From Roseivirga sp. BDSF3-8 (lineage in GTDB: Bacteria; Bacteroidota; Bacteroidia; Cytophagales; Cyclobacteriaceae): DNA of 64,000 nucleotides. Every line of letters begins with the position of its first letter. The stretch's first letter is position 1. The position numbers and the translations under genes are program-made. Positions 18,881 through 29,173 of this stretch are shown here, piece by piece. The stretch spans positions 1,525,001 through 1,589,000 of the forward strand of contig NZ_JBGNFV010000001.1 in NCBI RefSeq assembly GCF_041449215.1, in the 5' to 3' direction. The notes beneath the pieces are model-generated. The model saw only the letters and a program-made list of their open reading frames with translations. It made no database searches and was not told where the DNA came from.

Positions 18881-20463
18881 CAGAATTCAGATTTTTCGTG
18901 GAAATTAATATCAGGGAAGTTGTCTTCCACCATTTGTAACCAAGCCTTGCTTTCGGCCATAAAAACCAGCTTACCTTCTTTGTCCCGGGCGATGTAGCGC
19001 TGCTTGGAATCAATAAAGGCATTAAGCTTCTTAGGGTCATTGCTACTGATCCAGCAGGCTTTGTACAGATTCAAGGGAGCAAAGCGAACTGATGCGCCAT
19101 ATTCCTGCAGTAACCGGTGAGCAATCACTTCAAACTGGAGTGCTCCTACCGTACCTACCACCTTCCTGGCTCCCAACTCATATGTAAATAGCTGTGCCAC
19201 TCCTTCATCCATAAGCTGACTCAGGCCTTTCTCCAGCTTTTTCGTTTTCATGGCATCCAGGTTTATCACCTCCTTGAACATTTCAGGCGAAAAACTGGGT
19301 ATTCCTTTAAACATTCCCTTTTCTCCTTCGGTAAGGGTATCGCCTATTTTGAGGTTTCCGGTATCGTAAAGGCCAACGATGTCACCAGGAAATGCCTCAT
19401 CGATCGTTTCCTTTTCCTGTGCCATAAAAGCGGTAGCATTGCTAAAGCGAAAGCTCTTGTCTAGCCTCACGTGGTGGTAGTTGCTGCCTCTGTTGAAACA
19501 CCCTGAGCATACGCGGACGAAGGCTATCCGGTTTCTGTGCTTAGGGTCCATGTTTGCATGGATTTTAAATACAAAGCCTGAAAATTTATCCTCAGAGGGC
19601 TCAATTACACGTATTTCAGTAGACCGGTCCTTAGGTTTTGGAGCAACCTCAACGAAGCAGTCGAGCAGCTCTCTCACACCAAAGTTATTTACCGCACTAC
19701 CAAAAAATACCGGAGCTAATTTACCTGCGAGGTAATCACTTTCTTCAAATTCCGGGTATACTCCATTTACCAGATCCACATCTTCACGGAGCTGATTGGC
19801 AGCCGTTTCGCCTACTTCAGCGTCAAGCCGTTCATCACTTAGGTCAGTAAGGCTTATGGCATCATTGGATAGCTTGCGCTGACTGCCCTTAAAAAGGAGC
19901 AGGTTCTTTTTGTATAGATTATATACCCCCTTAAAGGTCTTACCCATACCAATGGGCCAGGTAAGAGGCTTTACCTGGATGTCGAGTTCAGTTTCGATCT
20001 CATCAAGAAGGTCGTAAGGATCCTGTCCTTCACGGTCAAGCTTATTGATAAATACAATAACAGGAGTATCCCGCATGCGGCAGACCTCCATAAGCTTGCG
20101 GGTCTGTTTTTCCACACCTTTTACACTGTCTATCACCAGGATCACGCTATCTACTGCGGTAAGGGTGCGGTAGGTATCTTCTGCAAAGTCTTCGTGACCG
20201 GGGGTATCGAGTAGGTTGATTCTCAGGTCACGATAGTTGAATCCCATTACAGAGGTAGCAACGGAAATCCCTCTCTGTTTCTCTATCTCCATCCAGTCGG
20301 AAGTAGCATGACGGGTAATTTTATTGCTTTTTACCGCACCGGCTGTTTTAATAGCCCCTCCGAATAGTAGCAGTTTCTCAGTAAGGGTTGTCTTACCGGC
20401 ATCAGGGTGACTGATGATTCCAAACGTGCGTCTCTTGCTTATCTCTTCTTTTATGCTGCTCAT
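18880..20463 (-). CDS. prfC: Peptide chain release factor 3
   Basis: A translational GTPase that recycles RF1/RF2 after termination. From the ATG at 20463 it has 527 residues, the usual RF3 length; the frame opens 13 codons earlier, but [19 protein letters not shown] is the family start. The G1 motif [15 protein letters not shown]3 DTPGHEDF and G4 FINKLDREG are all intact, and the C-terminal [12 protein letters not shown] is RF3-specific. It heads a two-gene unit with the pseudouridine synthase and has a consensus -7 element about 37 bases upstream. Confidence 0.95.
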   Translation of the reverse strand: MSSIKEEISKRRTFGIISHPDAGKTTLTEKLLLFGGAIKTAGAVKSNKITRHATSDWMEIEKQRGISVATSVMGFNYRDLRINLLDTPGHEDFAEDTYRTLTAVDSVILVIDSVKGVEKQTRKLMEVCRMRDTPVIVFINKLDREGQDPYDLLDEIETELDIQVKPLTWPIGMGKTFKGVYNLYKKNLLLFKGSQRKLSNDAISLTDLSDERLDAEVGETAANQLREDVDLVNGVYPEFEESDYLAGKLAPVFFGSAVNNFGVRELLDCFVEVAPKPKDRSTEIRVIEPSEDKFSGFVFKIHANMDPKHRNRIAFVRVCSGCFNRGSNYHHVRLDKSFRFSNATAFMAQEKETIDEAFPGDIVGLYDTGNLKIGDTLTEGEKGMFKGIPSFSPEMFKEVINLDAMKTKKLEKGLSQLMDEGVAQLFTYELGARKVVGTVGALQFEVIAHRLLQEYGASVRFAPLNLYKACWISSNDPKKLNAFIDSKQRYIARDKEGKLVFMAESKAWLQMVEDNFPDINFHEKSEF

Positions 20464-20499
20464 GTTTTGCCGCTCAAATTCCTGGTTGGAAACAAGATG

Positions 20500-20507
20500 C
20501 AAAGGTA
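20500..20507 (-). promoter_or_regulatory. -7 element for prfC
   Basis: Read on the minus strand this is TACCTTTG, a perfect TAnnTTTG match followed by C. It would give a leader of about 30 bases. No good TTTG lies at -33. Confidence 0.5.
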
Positions 20508-20650
20508 CATAATTCCCTTGTATTTGTTAAGGGGCTAATAAAAGAGGGAGGATACCCTGGAGGATTAATATCGGGTAAGGCAGCTAATACAGAAGGCCAC
20601 AGATTCGATTGAACCTGCGGCCTTTGCACTATAAATGATTGAGAAGATTC

Positions 20651-21352
20651 TTATCTGTTTAACTTAAAGCGGATAGGGACCATCATTCGCACCCGCAGGT
20701 CATGACCGCCCTGCCTGCCCGGTTCCCATCCAGGACTATTTTCCAGTACACGAACGGCCTCTTCATCAAGCCCGGCACCGAGTCCTTTTATCACCTTAAT
20801 GTCGGTAAGACTGCCGTCACGCTCAACGACAAAGCTTACCACTACCTGCCCTTCTATTTCCATGCGCTGAGCTAAGCGGGTATAGCGTGTATTCTTTCCC
20901 AAGTACTGAAGGAATGCTTTCTCTCCCCCGGGAAATTGGGGCATTTTCTCTGCATAAGGTACCGGCTCATTGGAAACATCTTCTTCACTGGGAGCAGCAA
21001 CATCTATATTATTAATCTCATTATCCAACTGATCCGGCACTACTGGGTCAATGATAATATCCGGCAAATCATCAGCTACTATCTCAATACTGGCAGATGG
21101 TTTAGGCATCTCAGGTTCTGCAGGCTGAGGCTTAGAAGGTTGTGGTTTAGGTTCAGGGCGCAGGAGTATAGGTTCATTAATAATCTCTTCCGCTTTCTGA
21201 CGTGGATCAAGATCCTTCGGTCCGGCTGTTTCACCAGTGAATTTCCATTCAAAGGCGATCATTGTACTACTCAGAGCTATGACCAGGCCAATGCCGAAAA
21301 ATAGGGGGCGCTTACGGTCAAGTTCTTTCTCAGGGTGTTTTCTGAGTTCCAT
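20651..21352 (-). CDS. tonB: TonB-family energy transducer
   Basis: A 233-residue protein anchored by one helix (about residues 17-35). A proline/lysine/glutamate-rich periplasmic spacer with PEPKPQPSKPQPAEPEMP follows. The C-terminal TonB domain reads MPQFPGGEKAFLQYLGKNTRY, then VVVSFVVERDGSLTDIKVIKG and PGWEPGRQGG. It passes proton-motive energy from ExbBD to outer-membrane receptors. The PGGEKAF variant is the common Bacteroidota form. It has no exbB/exbD neighbour. Which receptor it serves cannot be told; the receptor at 10.3-13 kb is only one possible partner. Confidence 0.9.
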   Translation of the reverse strand: MELRKHPEKELDRKRPLFFGIGLVIALSSTMIAFEWKFTGETAGPKDLDPRQKAEEIINEPILLRPEPKPQPSKPQPAEPEMPKPSASIEIVADDLPDIIIDPVVPDQLDNEINNIDVAAPSEEDVSNEPVPYAEKMPQFPGGEKAFLQYLGKNTRYTRLAQRMEIEGQVVVSFVVERDGSLTDIKVIKGLGAGLDEEAVRVLENSPGWEPGRQGGHDLRVRMMVPIRFKLNR

Positions 21353-21607
21353 AGAGATCTGTTTTAGGTTATATACCCATACACACTGTACACATTCGTA
21401 CTTATAAAACGGCCACTGACACCGTATATTTTCCGGTGATCAAATTTTTTGTAAAAATATTAAAATAGACAATCCGGTTTTTACAAAATTTCCTTTCACC
21501 AACCCCCTCACACACAGAACATTCCACACACACATATTATAGAAAGGTTTGACATACAGACATGAGAAAAACTGTCATTGTGTCATGAAAAATCATCAAA
21601 AAACCAC

Positions 21608-21623
21608 TTGGCACACACATTGT
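21608..21623 (+). promoter_or_regulatory. Candidate sigma-54 promoter of dnaK
   Basis: TTGGCAC at 21608-21614, five bases, then TTGT at 21620-21623 match the -24/-12 sigma-54 consensus TGGCAC-N5-TTGC except for one position of the -12 GC. The distance to the dnaK ATG is about 60 bases. The whole 21353-21682 interval (330 bp, between divergent tonB and dnaK) holds no gene. It contains CA-rich runs and a tandem TGTCAT pair around 21573-21586 that could be activator sites. Confidence 0.5.
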
Positions 21624-21682
21624 TAATTGTATGGACGAACGAAACGATCTGAATTTTAAAGAATTTATAAATACGCAATCAC

Positions 21683-23623
21683 ATGGGAAAAATTATAGGT
21701 ATTGACTTAGGTACGACTAACTCCTGCGTGGCAGTAATGGAGGGTAACGAACCTATGGTGATCCCCAATAGCGAGGGAAGGCGCACAACCCCTTCCATCG
21801 TGGCCTTTCTGGAAAATGGTGAAAGGAAAGTGGGTGATCCTGCCAAGCGTCAGGCAATTACCAATCCTCACAACACTGTGTCTTCTGTGAAGAGGTTCAT
21901 GGGTAAAAAGCACACAGAAGTTAGTGAAGAGCGCAAAAATGTTAGTTATAAAATAGAGCAGGGCAATAACGACACCGTACGTGTACGTATTGGTGACAGG
22001 CTATATACTCCTCAGGAGATATCAGCAATGATCCTGCAGAAGATGAAGTCTACGGCAGAAGACTACCTCGGCACTGAAATTAAGGAAGCAGTAGTAACCG
22101 TACCTGCTTACTTTAATGATGCTGAACGTCAGGCTACTAAAGAAGCCGGTCAGATTGCCGGACTGGACGTAAAACGTATTATCAACGAGCCTACTGCGGC
22201 TGCACTGGCATACGGTCTTGATAAGAAAAATCAAGACATGACGATTGCTGTGTATGACCTTGGTGGTGGTACATTCGATATTTCAATCCTGGAGCTAGGT
22301 GACGGAGTATTTGAAGTAAAATCTACTAACGGTGATGTACACCTGGGTGGTGATGACTTCGACTCGGTTATTATTGACTGGCTTGCAGAAGAATTTAATA
22401 AAGATGAAGGCATCGATCTTCGTAAGGACCCTATGGCTCTACAGCGCCTGAAGGAAGCGGCTGAGAAAGCTAAAATTGAACTCTCAAGCTCGACAAGCAC
22501 GGAGGTGAACCTACCATATATCATGCCTGTAGATGGCATTCCCAAACACCTTGTGCGTACGCTTACCCGCGCTAAATTTGAGCAACTAAGCGACAACCTT
22601 GTACGCCGCACATTGGAGCCATGCCGTAAAGCACTGGAAGACGCTGGAATGTCAGCCTCTGACGTAGATGAGGTGATTCTTGTAGGTGGTTCTACCCGTA
22701 TCCCTAAAATTGTAGAGGAAGTAGAGAAATTCTTCGGCAAAAAGCCTTCTAAAGGAGTAAACCCTGATGAGGTAGTTGCTGTAGGTGCGGCTATCCAGGG
22801 TGGTGTACTTACCGGTGAAGTTAAAGATGTACTTCTGTTGGACGTGACTCCTCTTTCACTGGGTATTGAAACCATGGGCGGTGTGTTCACTAAGCTTATC
22901 GAAGCGAATACCACTATCCCTACCCGCAAATCGGAGGTGTTCTCTACTGCCAGTGACAACCAGCCAAGTGTGGAGATTCATGTGCTACAGGGTGAGCGTC
23001 CTATGGCTAAGGATAACCGCACGATCGGTAGGTTCCACCTTGATGGTATCCCACCGGCACCACGCGGCGTGCCTCAGATCGAGGTAACATTCGACATTGA
23101 TGCTAACGGTATCCTGAATGTATCAGCCAAGGATAAAGGTACTGGTAAAGAGCAGAAAATCCGCATTGAAGCTTCTTCCGGACTTACTGAGGAAGAAATT
23201 GAAAAGATGCGTAATGAAGCGAAGGCCAACGCTGATTCTGACAAAGCTGAGAAAGAGAAGGTAGAGAAGATGAATACAGCTGACTCTATGATCTTCCAGA
23301 CTGAAAAACAACTCAATGAGTACGGTGATAAACTAAGTGAAGGCAACAAATCGGCCATCACAGGTGCACTGGAAAAACTGAAAACAGCTCATCAGTCGCA
23401 GGATCTGAGTGGCATCGACGCTGCAATGGAGGAAATAAACCAGGCATGGCAGAATGCCAGTCAGGAAATGTACCAGGCTACTGGTGGCGAAGGTGCAGGA
23501 CCTCAACCCGGCGCAGAAGCAGGCGGAGCTCCAGGAGGAGACCCTAATGCCTCAACTGAGGGTGCGGATGATGATGTGAGCGATGTAGAATACGAAGAGG
23601 TAGACGATAAGGATAAGAAGTAA
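21683..23623 (+). CDS. dnaK: Chaperone protein DnaK (Hsp70)
   Basis: A 646-residue ATP-dependent chaperone. The Hsp70 signatures are present in order: [15 protein letters not shown] at 5-19, [17 protein letters not shown] near 195, and [13 protein letters not shown] near 335. The substrate-binding domain and the helical lid follow, with a Gly/Ala-rich linker and an acidic end [17 protein letters not shown]. The length is normal for a Gram-negative DnaK. It stands alone, without grpE or dnaJ next to it. A candidate sigma-54 site lies upstream and a strong terminator downstream, so it seems to be a single-gene transcript. Confidence 0.97.
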   Translation: MGKIIGIDLGTTNSCVAVMEGNEPMVIPNSEGRRTTPSIVAFLENGERKVGDPAKRQAITNPHNTVSSVKRFMGKKHTEVSEERKNVSYKIEQGNNDTVRVRIGDRLYTPQEISAMILQKMKSTAEDYLGTEIKEAVVTVPAYFNDAERQATKEAGQIAGLDVKRIINEPTAAALAYGLDKKNQDMTIAVYDLGGGTFDISILELGDGVFEVKSTNGDVHLGGDDFDSVIIDWLAEEFNKDEGIDLRKDPMALQRLKEAAEKAKIELSSSTSTEVNLPYIMPVDGIPKHLVRTLTRAKFEQLSDNLVRRTLEPCRKALEDAGMSASDVDEVILVGGSTRIPKIVEEVEKFFGKKPSKGVNPDEVVAVGAAIQGGVLTGEVKDVLLLDVTPLSLGIETMGGVFTKLIEANTTIPTRKSEVFSTASDNQPSVEIHVLQGERPMAKDNRTIGRFHLDGIPPAPRGVPQIEVTFDIDANGILNVSAKDKGTGKEQKIRIEASSGLTEEEIEKMRNEAKANADSDKAEKEKVEKMNTADSMIFQTEKQLNEYGDKLSEGNKSAITGALEKLKTAHQSQDLSGIDAAMEEINQAWQNASQEMYQATGGEGAGPQPGAEAGGAPGGDPNASTEGADDDVSDVEYEEVDDKDKK

Positions 23624-23651
23624 TTCTTAACGTCTGAATTAGATAGATTAG

Positions 23652-23696
23652 AAAAAGGCTGTCTGTTCGCTTTGATGCGGATGGACAGCCTTTTAT
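23652..23696. terminator. Bidirectional terminator between dnaK and the CoA-transferase gene
   Basis: AAAAGGCTGTC (23653-23663) pairs with GACAGCCTTTT (23684-23694) as an 11-bp stem with T-rich flanks on both strands. The converging genes end at 23623 and 23707. Confidence 0.88.
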
Positions 23697-23706
23697 TTTG
23701 TTCTAC

Positions 23707-24990
23707 TTACATTTTTCCTCCATTAAGGATCTGGAAGGATTCTTTCTCTAATTGCTCGCGATGGGCAGGGTGAGCAACATCAATTAAGGCTTTGGTTCTT
23801 TCCTTGAGATTCTTTCCATACAGGTAGGCGACGCCATATTCTGTCACGACGTAGTGAACGTGGGCTCTGGTAGTAACCACACTTGCATTAGGCTTCAATG
23901 TACTTACGATCCGGGAGATTCCTTTACCGGTAGCACTGGGCAAAGCAATTATAGGCTTACCCCCTGAACTAAGGCTGGCGCCTCTCACAAAATCCATTTG
24001 CCCTCCCACACCGGAATACTGACGCGGTCCGATTGAATCCGCACAGACCTGACCAAAGATGTCTATTTCAAGAGCGGAGTTTATCGCGGTAACTTTGGGG
24101 TTCTTACGAATTACCTTGGTGTCGTTAACCTCTCCTACATCGAGCATCATGACCATAGGGTTGTCATCAATAAAATCATACACCTTCCGGCTGCCGATGA
24201 CAAATCCGCTGACAATTTTCTCCGGATAGACTTTTTTCTTTACGCCATTAATCACTCCTTTTTCTACCAGTTCTATAATGCCATCGGAAAACATCTCAGT
24301 ATGTATACCCAGATCTTTATGATTACCCAGGGTAGCAAGAACAGCATTAGGAATGGCGCCGATACCCATTTGCAAGGTGGCACCATCTTCAATGAGCCCG
24401 GCTACATTTTTGCCAATTGCCATTTCCACCTCTGACAAATCTCCTGCATGCAGCTCAAAAATGGGGTCATCAGATTCCACGAGGGCATGAAACCGGGAGA
24501 TATGTACTGTACCATCGCCAATAGTCTTAGGCATATTCGGGTTTACCTGGGCAATGACGTATTTGGCAGTATCTACTGCGGCATTGGACACGTCTACTGA
24601 ACAGCCAAGCGATACGAAGCCATGCTTATCCGGAGGTGATACCGTTACCATGGCTACATCTACAGGCATGAGACCACGCCTGAACATATCCGGAATCTCA
24701 CTCAGAAACATAGGGATATAACTGGCCCGGCCACTGTTTACATAGGGGCGGATATTCTTACCTACAAAAAAGGTATTGATATTAAAGCTGTCTTTATATT
24801 GCTCCTCAGCATATGGCACAGGGCCTTCTGTATGGATGCTCACTATCTCTACATTACGCAACTCCTCATGTCGCGCCGTCATGGCCTTCACAAGCTCTAC
24901 GGGTGTGGCGGCTGCGCTATGTAGAAAAACCCTGTGACCACTTTTAATCACCTTAACAGCTTCCTCTGCGGTAGTGTACTTTATGGACAT
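23707..24990 (-). CDS. Acetyl-CoA hydrolase/transferase family protein (4-hydroxybutyrate CoA-transferase type)
   Basis: A 427-residue class I CoA-transferase-fold enzyme, moving CoA between an acyl-CoA and a free acid or hydrolysing acyl-CoA. The hallmarks are LQMGIGAIPNAVLATL, the GIHTEMFSDGIIELV segment holding the likely catalytic glutamate, and the C-terminal VVTTRAHVHYVVTEYGVAYLYGK. The frame opens at an upstream ATG, but the internal start at 24990 (MSIKYTT) fits the family better. It converges on dnaK and shares its terminator. The acyl substrate (acetate, butyrate or 4-hydroxybutyrate) cannot be decided from the sequence. Confidence 0.85.
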   Translation of the reverse strand: MSIKYTTAEEAVKVIKSGHRVFLHSAAATPVELVKAMTARHEELRNVEIVSIHTEGPVPYAEEQYKDSFNINTFFVGKNIRPYVNSGRASYIPMFLSEIPDMFRRGLMPVDVAMVTVSPPDKHGFVSLGCSVDVSNAAVDTAKYVIAQVNPNMPKTIGDGTVHISRFHALVESDDPIFELHAGDLSEVEMAIGKNVAGLIEDGATLQMGIGAIPNAVLATLGNHKDLGIHTEMFSDGIIELVEKGVINGVKKKVYPEKIVSGFVIGSRKVYDFIDDNPMVMMLDVGEVNDTKVIRKNPKVTAINSALEIDIFGQVCADSIGPRQYSGVGGQMDFVRGASLSSGGKPIIALPSATGKGISRIVSTLKPNASVVTTRAHVHYVVTEYGVAYLYGKNLKERTKALIDVAHPAHREQLEKESFQILNGGKM

Positions 24991-25071
24991 AATCTGTTCT
25001 GTATCATTATATTGCACGCAAAGTAGCCGGCAGCTAGCTCTAAAAACAGGACATATATCAGGTTATAAAAA

Positions 25072-25097
25072 AAGCCCCGGAAAAAATTCCGGGGCTT
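25072..25097 (-). terminator. Terminator ending the relic natural-product operon
   Basis: AAGCCCCGG and CCGGGGCTT with extra A/T pairs form a stem whose minus-strand side is followed by seven T. It lies about 25 bases past the stop of the CmlA-like gene, so the operon ends here. Confidence 0.9.
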
Positions 25098-25121
25098 CTT
25101 CTTATATTCTGTAAGCCAGGA

Positions 25122-26747
25122 TCAGGCTTCCACTGATTCAGGAAACTTGTTATACAGTAGCTCCTTCTCACCAAATAGCCTTTCAGCGACTATGCCGCGA
25201 TCTCCACAGTCCTTAACCAGCATGTCTGACTGGACGATAGGATGTGACTCAGCGGTGTATTTGATACTACTGATAAATTCGCACCAGGGCTCCTGTCCCA
25301 TGGCATAAACGTATACTTCTTTAGGGTTAAATTTATCCACCAAATTTTTACCCCGCTCATAGTTAGAGCCGGCAAGTCTGCGGCTACCATCCCTGTCGCG
25401 TGAGAGTTCCTGCGGCATAAGCGGACCGTACAACCAACTCAGTGGTGCGCCGTCACACTCCATGCCCAGGAAGATTACGTCAGTATCTCCCAAAATGTCA
25501 TGGACTTTTTCATACACTTCCTTGGCTACGTTACAGGAATCTGCTACGAATAGCATGCTGAATTTACCTGCTTTGACATGGTGACAAACCTTAGAGCGAA
25601 TATCCAGGTCAGCATGTTCACCCAGGAAAGGCACACCGGTAATGGTAATATCTTCAAATTTGACCTCTTCCAGATCGCCGATCTCTACAATGTTGTCAAA
25701 ACCGATATTATTAAACATCAGCTTCAGATCAGGATCCTGAAGTGATCCGTATCCACTGCGTGGCACTACGATCTTACCAATTTTATGACGAAGAGGTAGC
25801 AGAGTTTCGAAAAGAATATGGTCCTGGTGATTATGGGTAATCAGCACATAATCGATCTTATCAGGAAGATCAGCATCAGAGAAGTGGTCTACGCTGGATT
25901 CATAGCCATAATAACTAATGAGAGGATCAACGAGAATACTCACATCCTTGGTTTCCACCAGAATACAAGCGTGTCCGAAATAGCGCATGCGAATCTTGTC
26001 GCCAGTGTATGGCTCGTAAGCAGGGGGTGCCTCAGTGGTAAAGAAAGATTTGAACAGGTCTAGTTCTTTCTCGCTCATTTCAGGAAGCAAAGGAATTACA
26101 TCCTCCAGCTTTCCACCGTTCCGCTTCATGGCGGCTATCTTGTCGATGGCAGAGTCTTTAAAAGGAATCTGAAAGTGTAATATGTCTTCCTCTTCTAACC
26201 TCGGGGTGCTGAGCACGAATGGTCTTTCGTCGTTTTCAGTAATCCACATGGCTATCGACTGTGACTCAGGACGGTAGTACTTACTATGATATAGCAATGC
26301 CTCAAACAACCTGAAATTGGCATTATTATTAAGATCATAGGTAAGCTCCACAAAGCCTCTCAGGGCCTCGGGTACCTCATCATATAATTCATTGAGTGAG
26401 TACCCTTTTGCTTTTGACTGCAGGGTACTGTTTAGTTCCTGTAAAGCTTCCGATAGCTCTATAAGATCGGCCTGCTCACTCATGGTTCTTTCGCGGAGAG
26501 CCTTAACATCGTCTACACGCTTACCCTGCAGGTCCATGAAGGGACCGCCCAGCATTTTAGGGTTTTTACAGGCTGCTGCATGAATTTGAGGAGCCTGGAT
26601 GTAGCTATTAATAATCTTAAGGTGCCTGCCGGTTATGTTTAAGGCGGCAGTAGCAGGAGATAGAAGGTGAGACCAAGCGTACCAACGATCCACAAGGGGC
26701 TCGAATACTACGTTGGGCTTCAGATAAACGGTTTCTTGAGTAGTCAT
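25122..26747 (-). CDS. CmlA-like diiron metallo-beta-lactamase-fold beta-hydroxylase
   Basis: The 541-residue protein joins an N-terminal helical domain of about 245 residues to a C-terminal metallo-beta-lactamase fold. The metal motif THNHQDH gives His305, His307, Asp309 and His310. The third ligand position is Glu377 in PFLGEHADLDI, where most lactamase-fold enzymes have His, and Asp403 lies in LFVADSCN. This glutamate and the two-domain plan are features of CmlA, the diiron oxygenase that beta-hydroxylates an amino acid held on an NRPS carrier protein. The neighbours (type II thioesterase, peptide exporter, adenylation remnants) support that role. It is the last gene of the operon and appears intact. 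A plain hydrolase is the alternative. Confidence 0.68.
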   Translation of the reverse strand: MTTQETVYLKPNVVFEPLVDRWYAWSHLLSPATAALNITGRHLKIINSYIQAPQIHAAACKNPKMLGGPFMDLQGKRVDDVKALRERTMSEQADLIELSEALQELNSTLQSKAKGYSLNELYDEVPEALRGFVELTYDLNNNANFRLFEALLYHSKYYRPESQSIAMWITENDERPFVLSTPRLEEEDILHFQIPFKDSAIDKIAAMKRNGGKLEDVIPLLPEMSEKELDLFKSFFTTEAPPAYEPYTGDKIRMRYFGHACILVETKDVSILVDPLISYYGYESSVDHFSDADLPDKIDYVLITHNHQDHILFETLLPLRHKIGKIVVPRSGYGSLQDPDLKLMFNNIGFDNIVEIGDLEEVKFEDITITGVPFLGEHADLDIRSKVCHHVKAGKFSMLFVADSCNVAKEVYEKVHDILGDTDVIFLGMECDGAPLSWLYGPLMPQELSRDRDGSRRLAGSNYERGKNLVDKFNPKEVYVYAMGQEPWCEFISSIKYTAESHPIVQSDMLVKDCGDRGIVAERLFGEKELLYNKFPESVEA

Positions 26748-26774
26748 TTCTAATCGTAAGAGTTTTTGAAATAC

Positions 26775-27491
26775 TCAGGGCATAGGCTGCAATGCAGACA
26801 GACGTCTGGCAAGTAACCTGAGTACATCTTTGTATTGGTCAAAAATAAAGAAGTGATTTCCAGGCATAATATGGAAATCCAGAGGGGTGGAGAATTCTTG
26901 TCCCCAGGCCTTACCCTCTTTTTCAGTAACCTCCTCATCAGCACCGATTACTACAGTAAAGGGCACCTCGAGGGGTTCCTGAGGTATATGGTTATAGCTT
27001 TCAAGTATCCTGAAGTCACCCCGGAGTATGGGTTCAAAGAATTCCATCAACTGGTCATCATTCAGTATCTCATCGGGACTACCGCCCATATTTTTTACTT
27101 CAGCAATAAACTCATCCTTAGGCATAGTGGAGCGAATTTTTGTCTCCCTGTCAGCAGCCGGCCCGCAAGTTCCGGTCAGGAACACATGCTGAGGCATGGG
27201 TTTATTTAAATCATTAATTTTCCTGGTGAGCAGATATCCCAGAGTGGCTCCCATGCTATGTCCATAGATTGCATATGGTTTATCGAGCTTGTCTTTTATC
27301 TGATCATACAAATCATCCACTACCTCCTCAATGGTATTAAGGAGATCTTCCTTAAATCGTGAGCCTCTGCCTGGCAGATCAAGCGGTTCCACTTTTATCC
27401 ATGCAGGGGCGTTCTGCTTGAACTGATTGTACGAGTACCGGCTACCACCGGCAAATGGCAAAAAGAAAACAGTTATTTTTTCTCCTTTCAT
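26775..27491 (-). CDS. Type II thioesterase of a nonribosomal peptide/polyketide pathway
   Basis: A 238-residue alpha/beta hydrolase of the GrsT/RifR group, which clears misprimed acyl groups from carrier proteins. It begins with the family signature FFLPFAGGSRYSYNQF and has the nucleophile elbow YGHSMGA (Ser79). VIGADEEVT supplies the acid residue and GNHFFIF the histidine. The length and all triad residues are normal, so the gene looks functional. Its start overlaps the exporter stop by four bases (ATGA), showing translational coupling. No carrier-protein substrate is encoded in the window, because the assembly line upstream is broken. Confidence 0.9.
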   Translation of the reverse strand: MKGEKITVFFLPFAGGSRYSYNQFKQNAPAWIKVEPLDLPGRGSRFKEDLLNTIEEVVDDLYDQIKDKLDKPYAIYGHSMGATLGYLLTRKINDLNKPMPQHVFLTGTCGPAADRETKIRSTMPKDEFIAEVKNMGGSPDEILNDDQLMEFFEPILRGDFRILESYNHIPQEPLEVPFTVVIGADEEVTEKEGKAWGQEFSTPLDFHIMPGNHFFIFDQYKDVLRLLARRLSALQPMP

Positions 27492-29167
27492 AGGCTAGTT
27501 ACAGCTTTTGATCCATCCAGTTTTTCATCTAACACCACTTTCCCGAAATCGAAACGAATTCTTCTGTCGGCTTTGTCGAAGTAAGCATCATCGTGGGTTA
27601 CAGCAAGTATAGTTTTACCTGCCTTCTTAAAGTCATCCAAAAGATGGTTGTAAAAGAAGGCTCTGAATTCAGGGTCCTGCTCAGCGGCCCACTCATCCAA
27701 AACAATCACATCACGTTGTTCCATCATAGTAAAAATCATAGCCAGCCTCTTTTGCTGCCCGCGTGACAAATTTCCGTCTATATAACTGCGGTCATCGTCT
27801 ATTCTTACTATACCATTAAGTTCCATCTTTTGAATGAACTGCTGCAGTACCTCGTTTCCGCTATGGATTGGGAATCGGTCGTAATTCTCCCCAAACAGAT
27901 GAGGATTTGTAAAGATAGCGGAAATCTGATTGCTATAATAGGGATATCTTTCTTCGGATATTTCATGGTTGTTGAGGTAGATTCTCCCGGCGGTGGGTCT
28001 TATTAGTCCTGTCAACAGGTTAAGAAACGTACTTTTGCCACTTCCATTACCTCCTGTTATGAATATTACCTCTCCTTGTCTTACTTCAAGATCGATGGGT
28101 CCAAGTTTAAAGATGGTATCTTTTTGGGCATCTTTATATTCAAACTCCACCCCGTCGAAGCGGATGCTATGGAAATCCTGGTTGATATCCGTGCGGTCAC
28201 CATGAGCAAGCTTTCCGTAGAAAGCTGCATTTATATCGCGCTCAAGTCCTCTCAGGCGCTGATAGGCTATATTGTATCGAGTGGCAAAGGGCACAAGGGA
28301 TATCATGGTAGCCACAGGGCCCATCAGGAAAAGGATAACCACCACTAAAGAAGCTACCTGGGCGTTGGTGTATTCTAACAGTCTGGGAAGCGCAAAAATG
28401 ATTGTACCTAACACGACATACCAGCTAAAGCTCCCGAAAAGCTCATTGTCTACATACTTCACCGATGCACTAACATTCAGGTCTTTGCTTTCGGAAAGAT
28501 TACGTTTAAGATAACCTTCGTACATGTTATCGTTCCTGTCGATACTCATTTTGACTTCCTTAAAGCCTCCGAGAAGGTCACGCAGGTACCGGTAGTAATC
28601 ATTATGGAGGTCACGCAGGGTGTTGAGGTCTCTGTCTATAGCTTTATTCCTGATGAGATAAACGGCAAGCAATATGAGCATGACACTCAAAATTGCCACG
28701 CCTCCCAAGGGGGCAATAATGAAAAGGTAGATAAGGCCACACACCAGTATAATAGCATTGTTAAACCCATTTACGAAGGTGGCGGGAAACTGGCCCAGGA
28801 CTTTCACATCCTGAATAGCTGTATATATCCGCTGCTCACCTACTTTCGCGTAGGCCTGAAAAGTGGCGAATCGTACCCTGTTAAGCACTGTCAGTTCAAA
28901 AATGAGAAGAAAGTCGTTTGTAAGCCGTACAATATAAGTCTGAAAAATCCTGCCAATCACCAGTGACAGGATAACCAAGGCTATAAATATCGCCCAGTCA
29001 TACTCTGCAACCTTATCATGTAAAAAGGGAAATGTCTTTGCTCCTATAGCATTGTTTATGAAAAACAGGATCCCGCTATAAAGCAGACTACTTATACCTC
29101 CTAAAAGGATCAGAAACACGTAGAAGTATCTGGACTTCTGCTGAAATACCTGGAGTATACTGAGCAT
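27488..29167 (-). CDS. Cyclic-peptide-type ABC exporter (SyrD/PvdE-like), fused membrane and ATPase domains
   Basis: The 559-residue half-transporter has six helices in the first 300 residues and a C-terminal nucleotide-binding domain. Walker A is GGNGSGKST (372-380), the signature is LSRGQQKRLAMIF, and Walker B is VIVLDEWAAEQDP. The LDEWAAEQDP variant, with Trp after the glutamate, is characteristic of exporters for siderophore and lipopeptide NRPS products such as PvdE and SyrD. It stands six bases after the fkbH pseudogene and is coupled to the thioesterase. It is intact although the biosynthetic genes before it are not. Confidence 0.88.
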   Translation of the reverse strand: MLSILQVFQQKSRYFYVFLILLGGISSLLYSGILFFINNAIGAKTFPFLHDKVAEYDWAIFIALVILSLVIGRIFQTYIVRLTNDFLLIFELTVLNRVRFATFQAYAKVGEQRIYTAIQDVKVLGQFPATFVNGFNNAIILVCGLIYLFIIAPLGGVAILSVMLILLAVYLIRNKAIDRDLNTLRDLHNDYYRYLRDLLGGFKEVKMSIDRNDNMYEGYLKRNLSESKDLNVSASVKYVDNELFGSFSWYVVLGTIIFALPRLLEYTNAQVASLVVVILFLMGPVATMISLVPFATRYNIAYQRLRGLERDINAAFYGKLAHGDRTDINQDFHSIRFDGVEFEYKDAQKDTIFKLGPIDLEVRQGEVIFITGGNGSGKSTFLNLLTGLIRPTAGRIYLNNHEISEERYPYYSNQISAIFTNPHLFGENYDRFPIHSGNEVLQQFIQKMELNGIVRIDDDRSYIDGNLSRGQQKRLAMIFTMMEQRDVIVLDEWAAEQDPEFRAFFYNHLLDDFKKAGKTILAVTHDDAYFDKADRRIRFDFGKVVLDEKLDGSKAVTSL

Positions 29168-29173
29168 AGGTGT

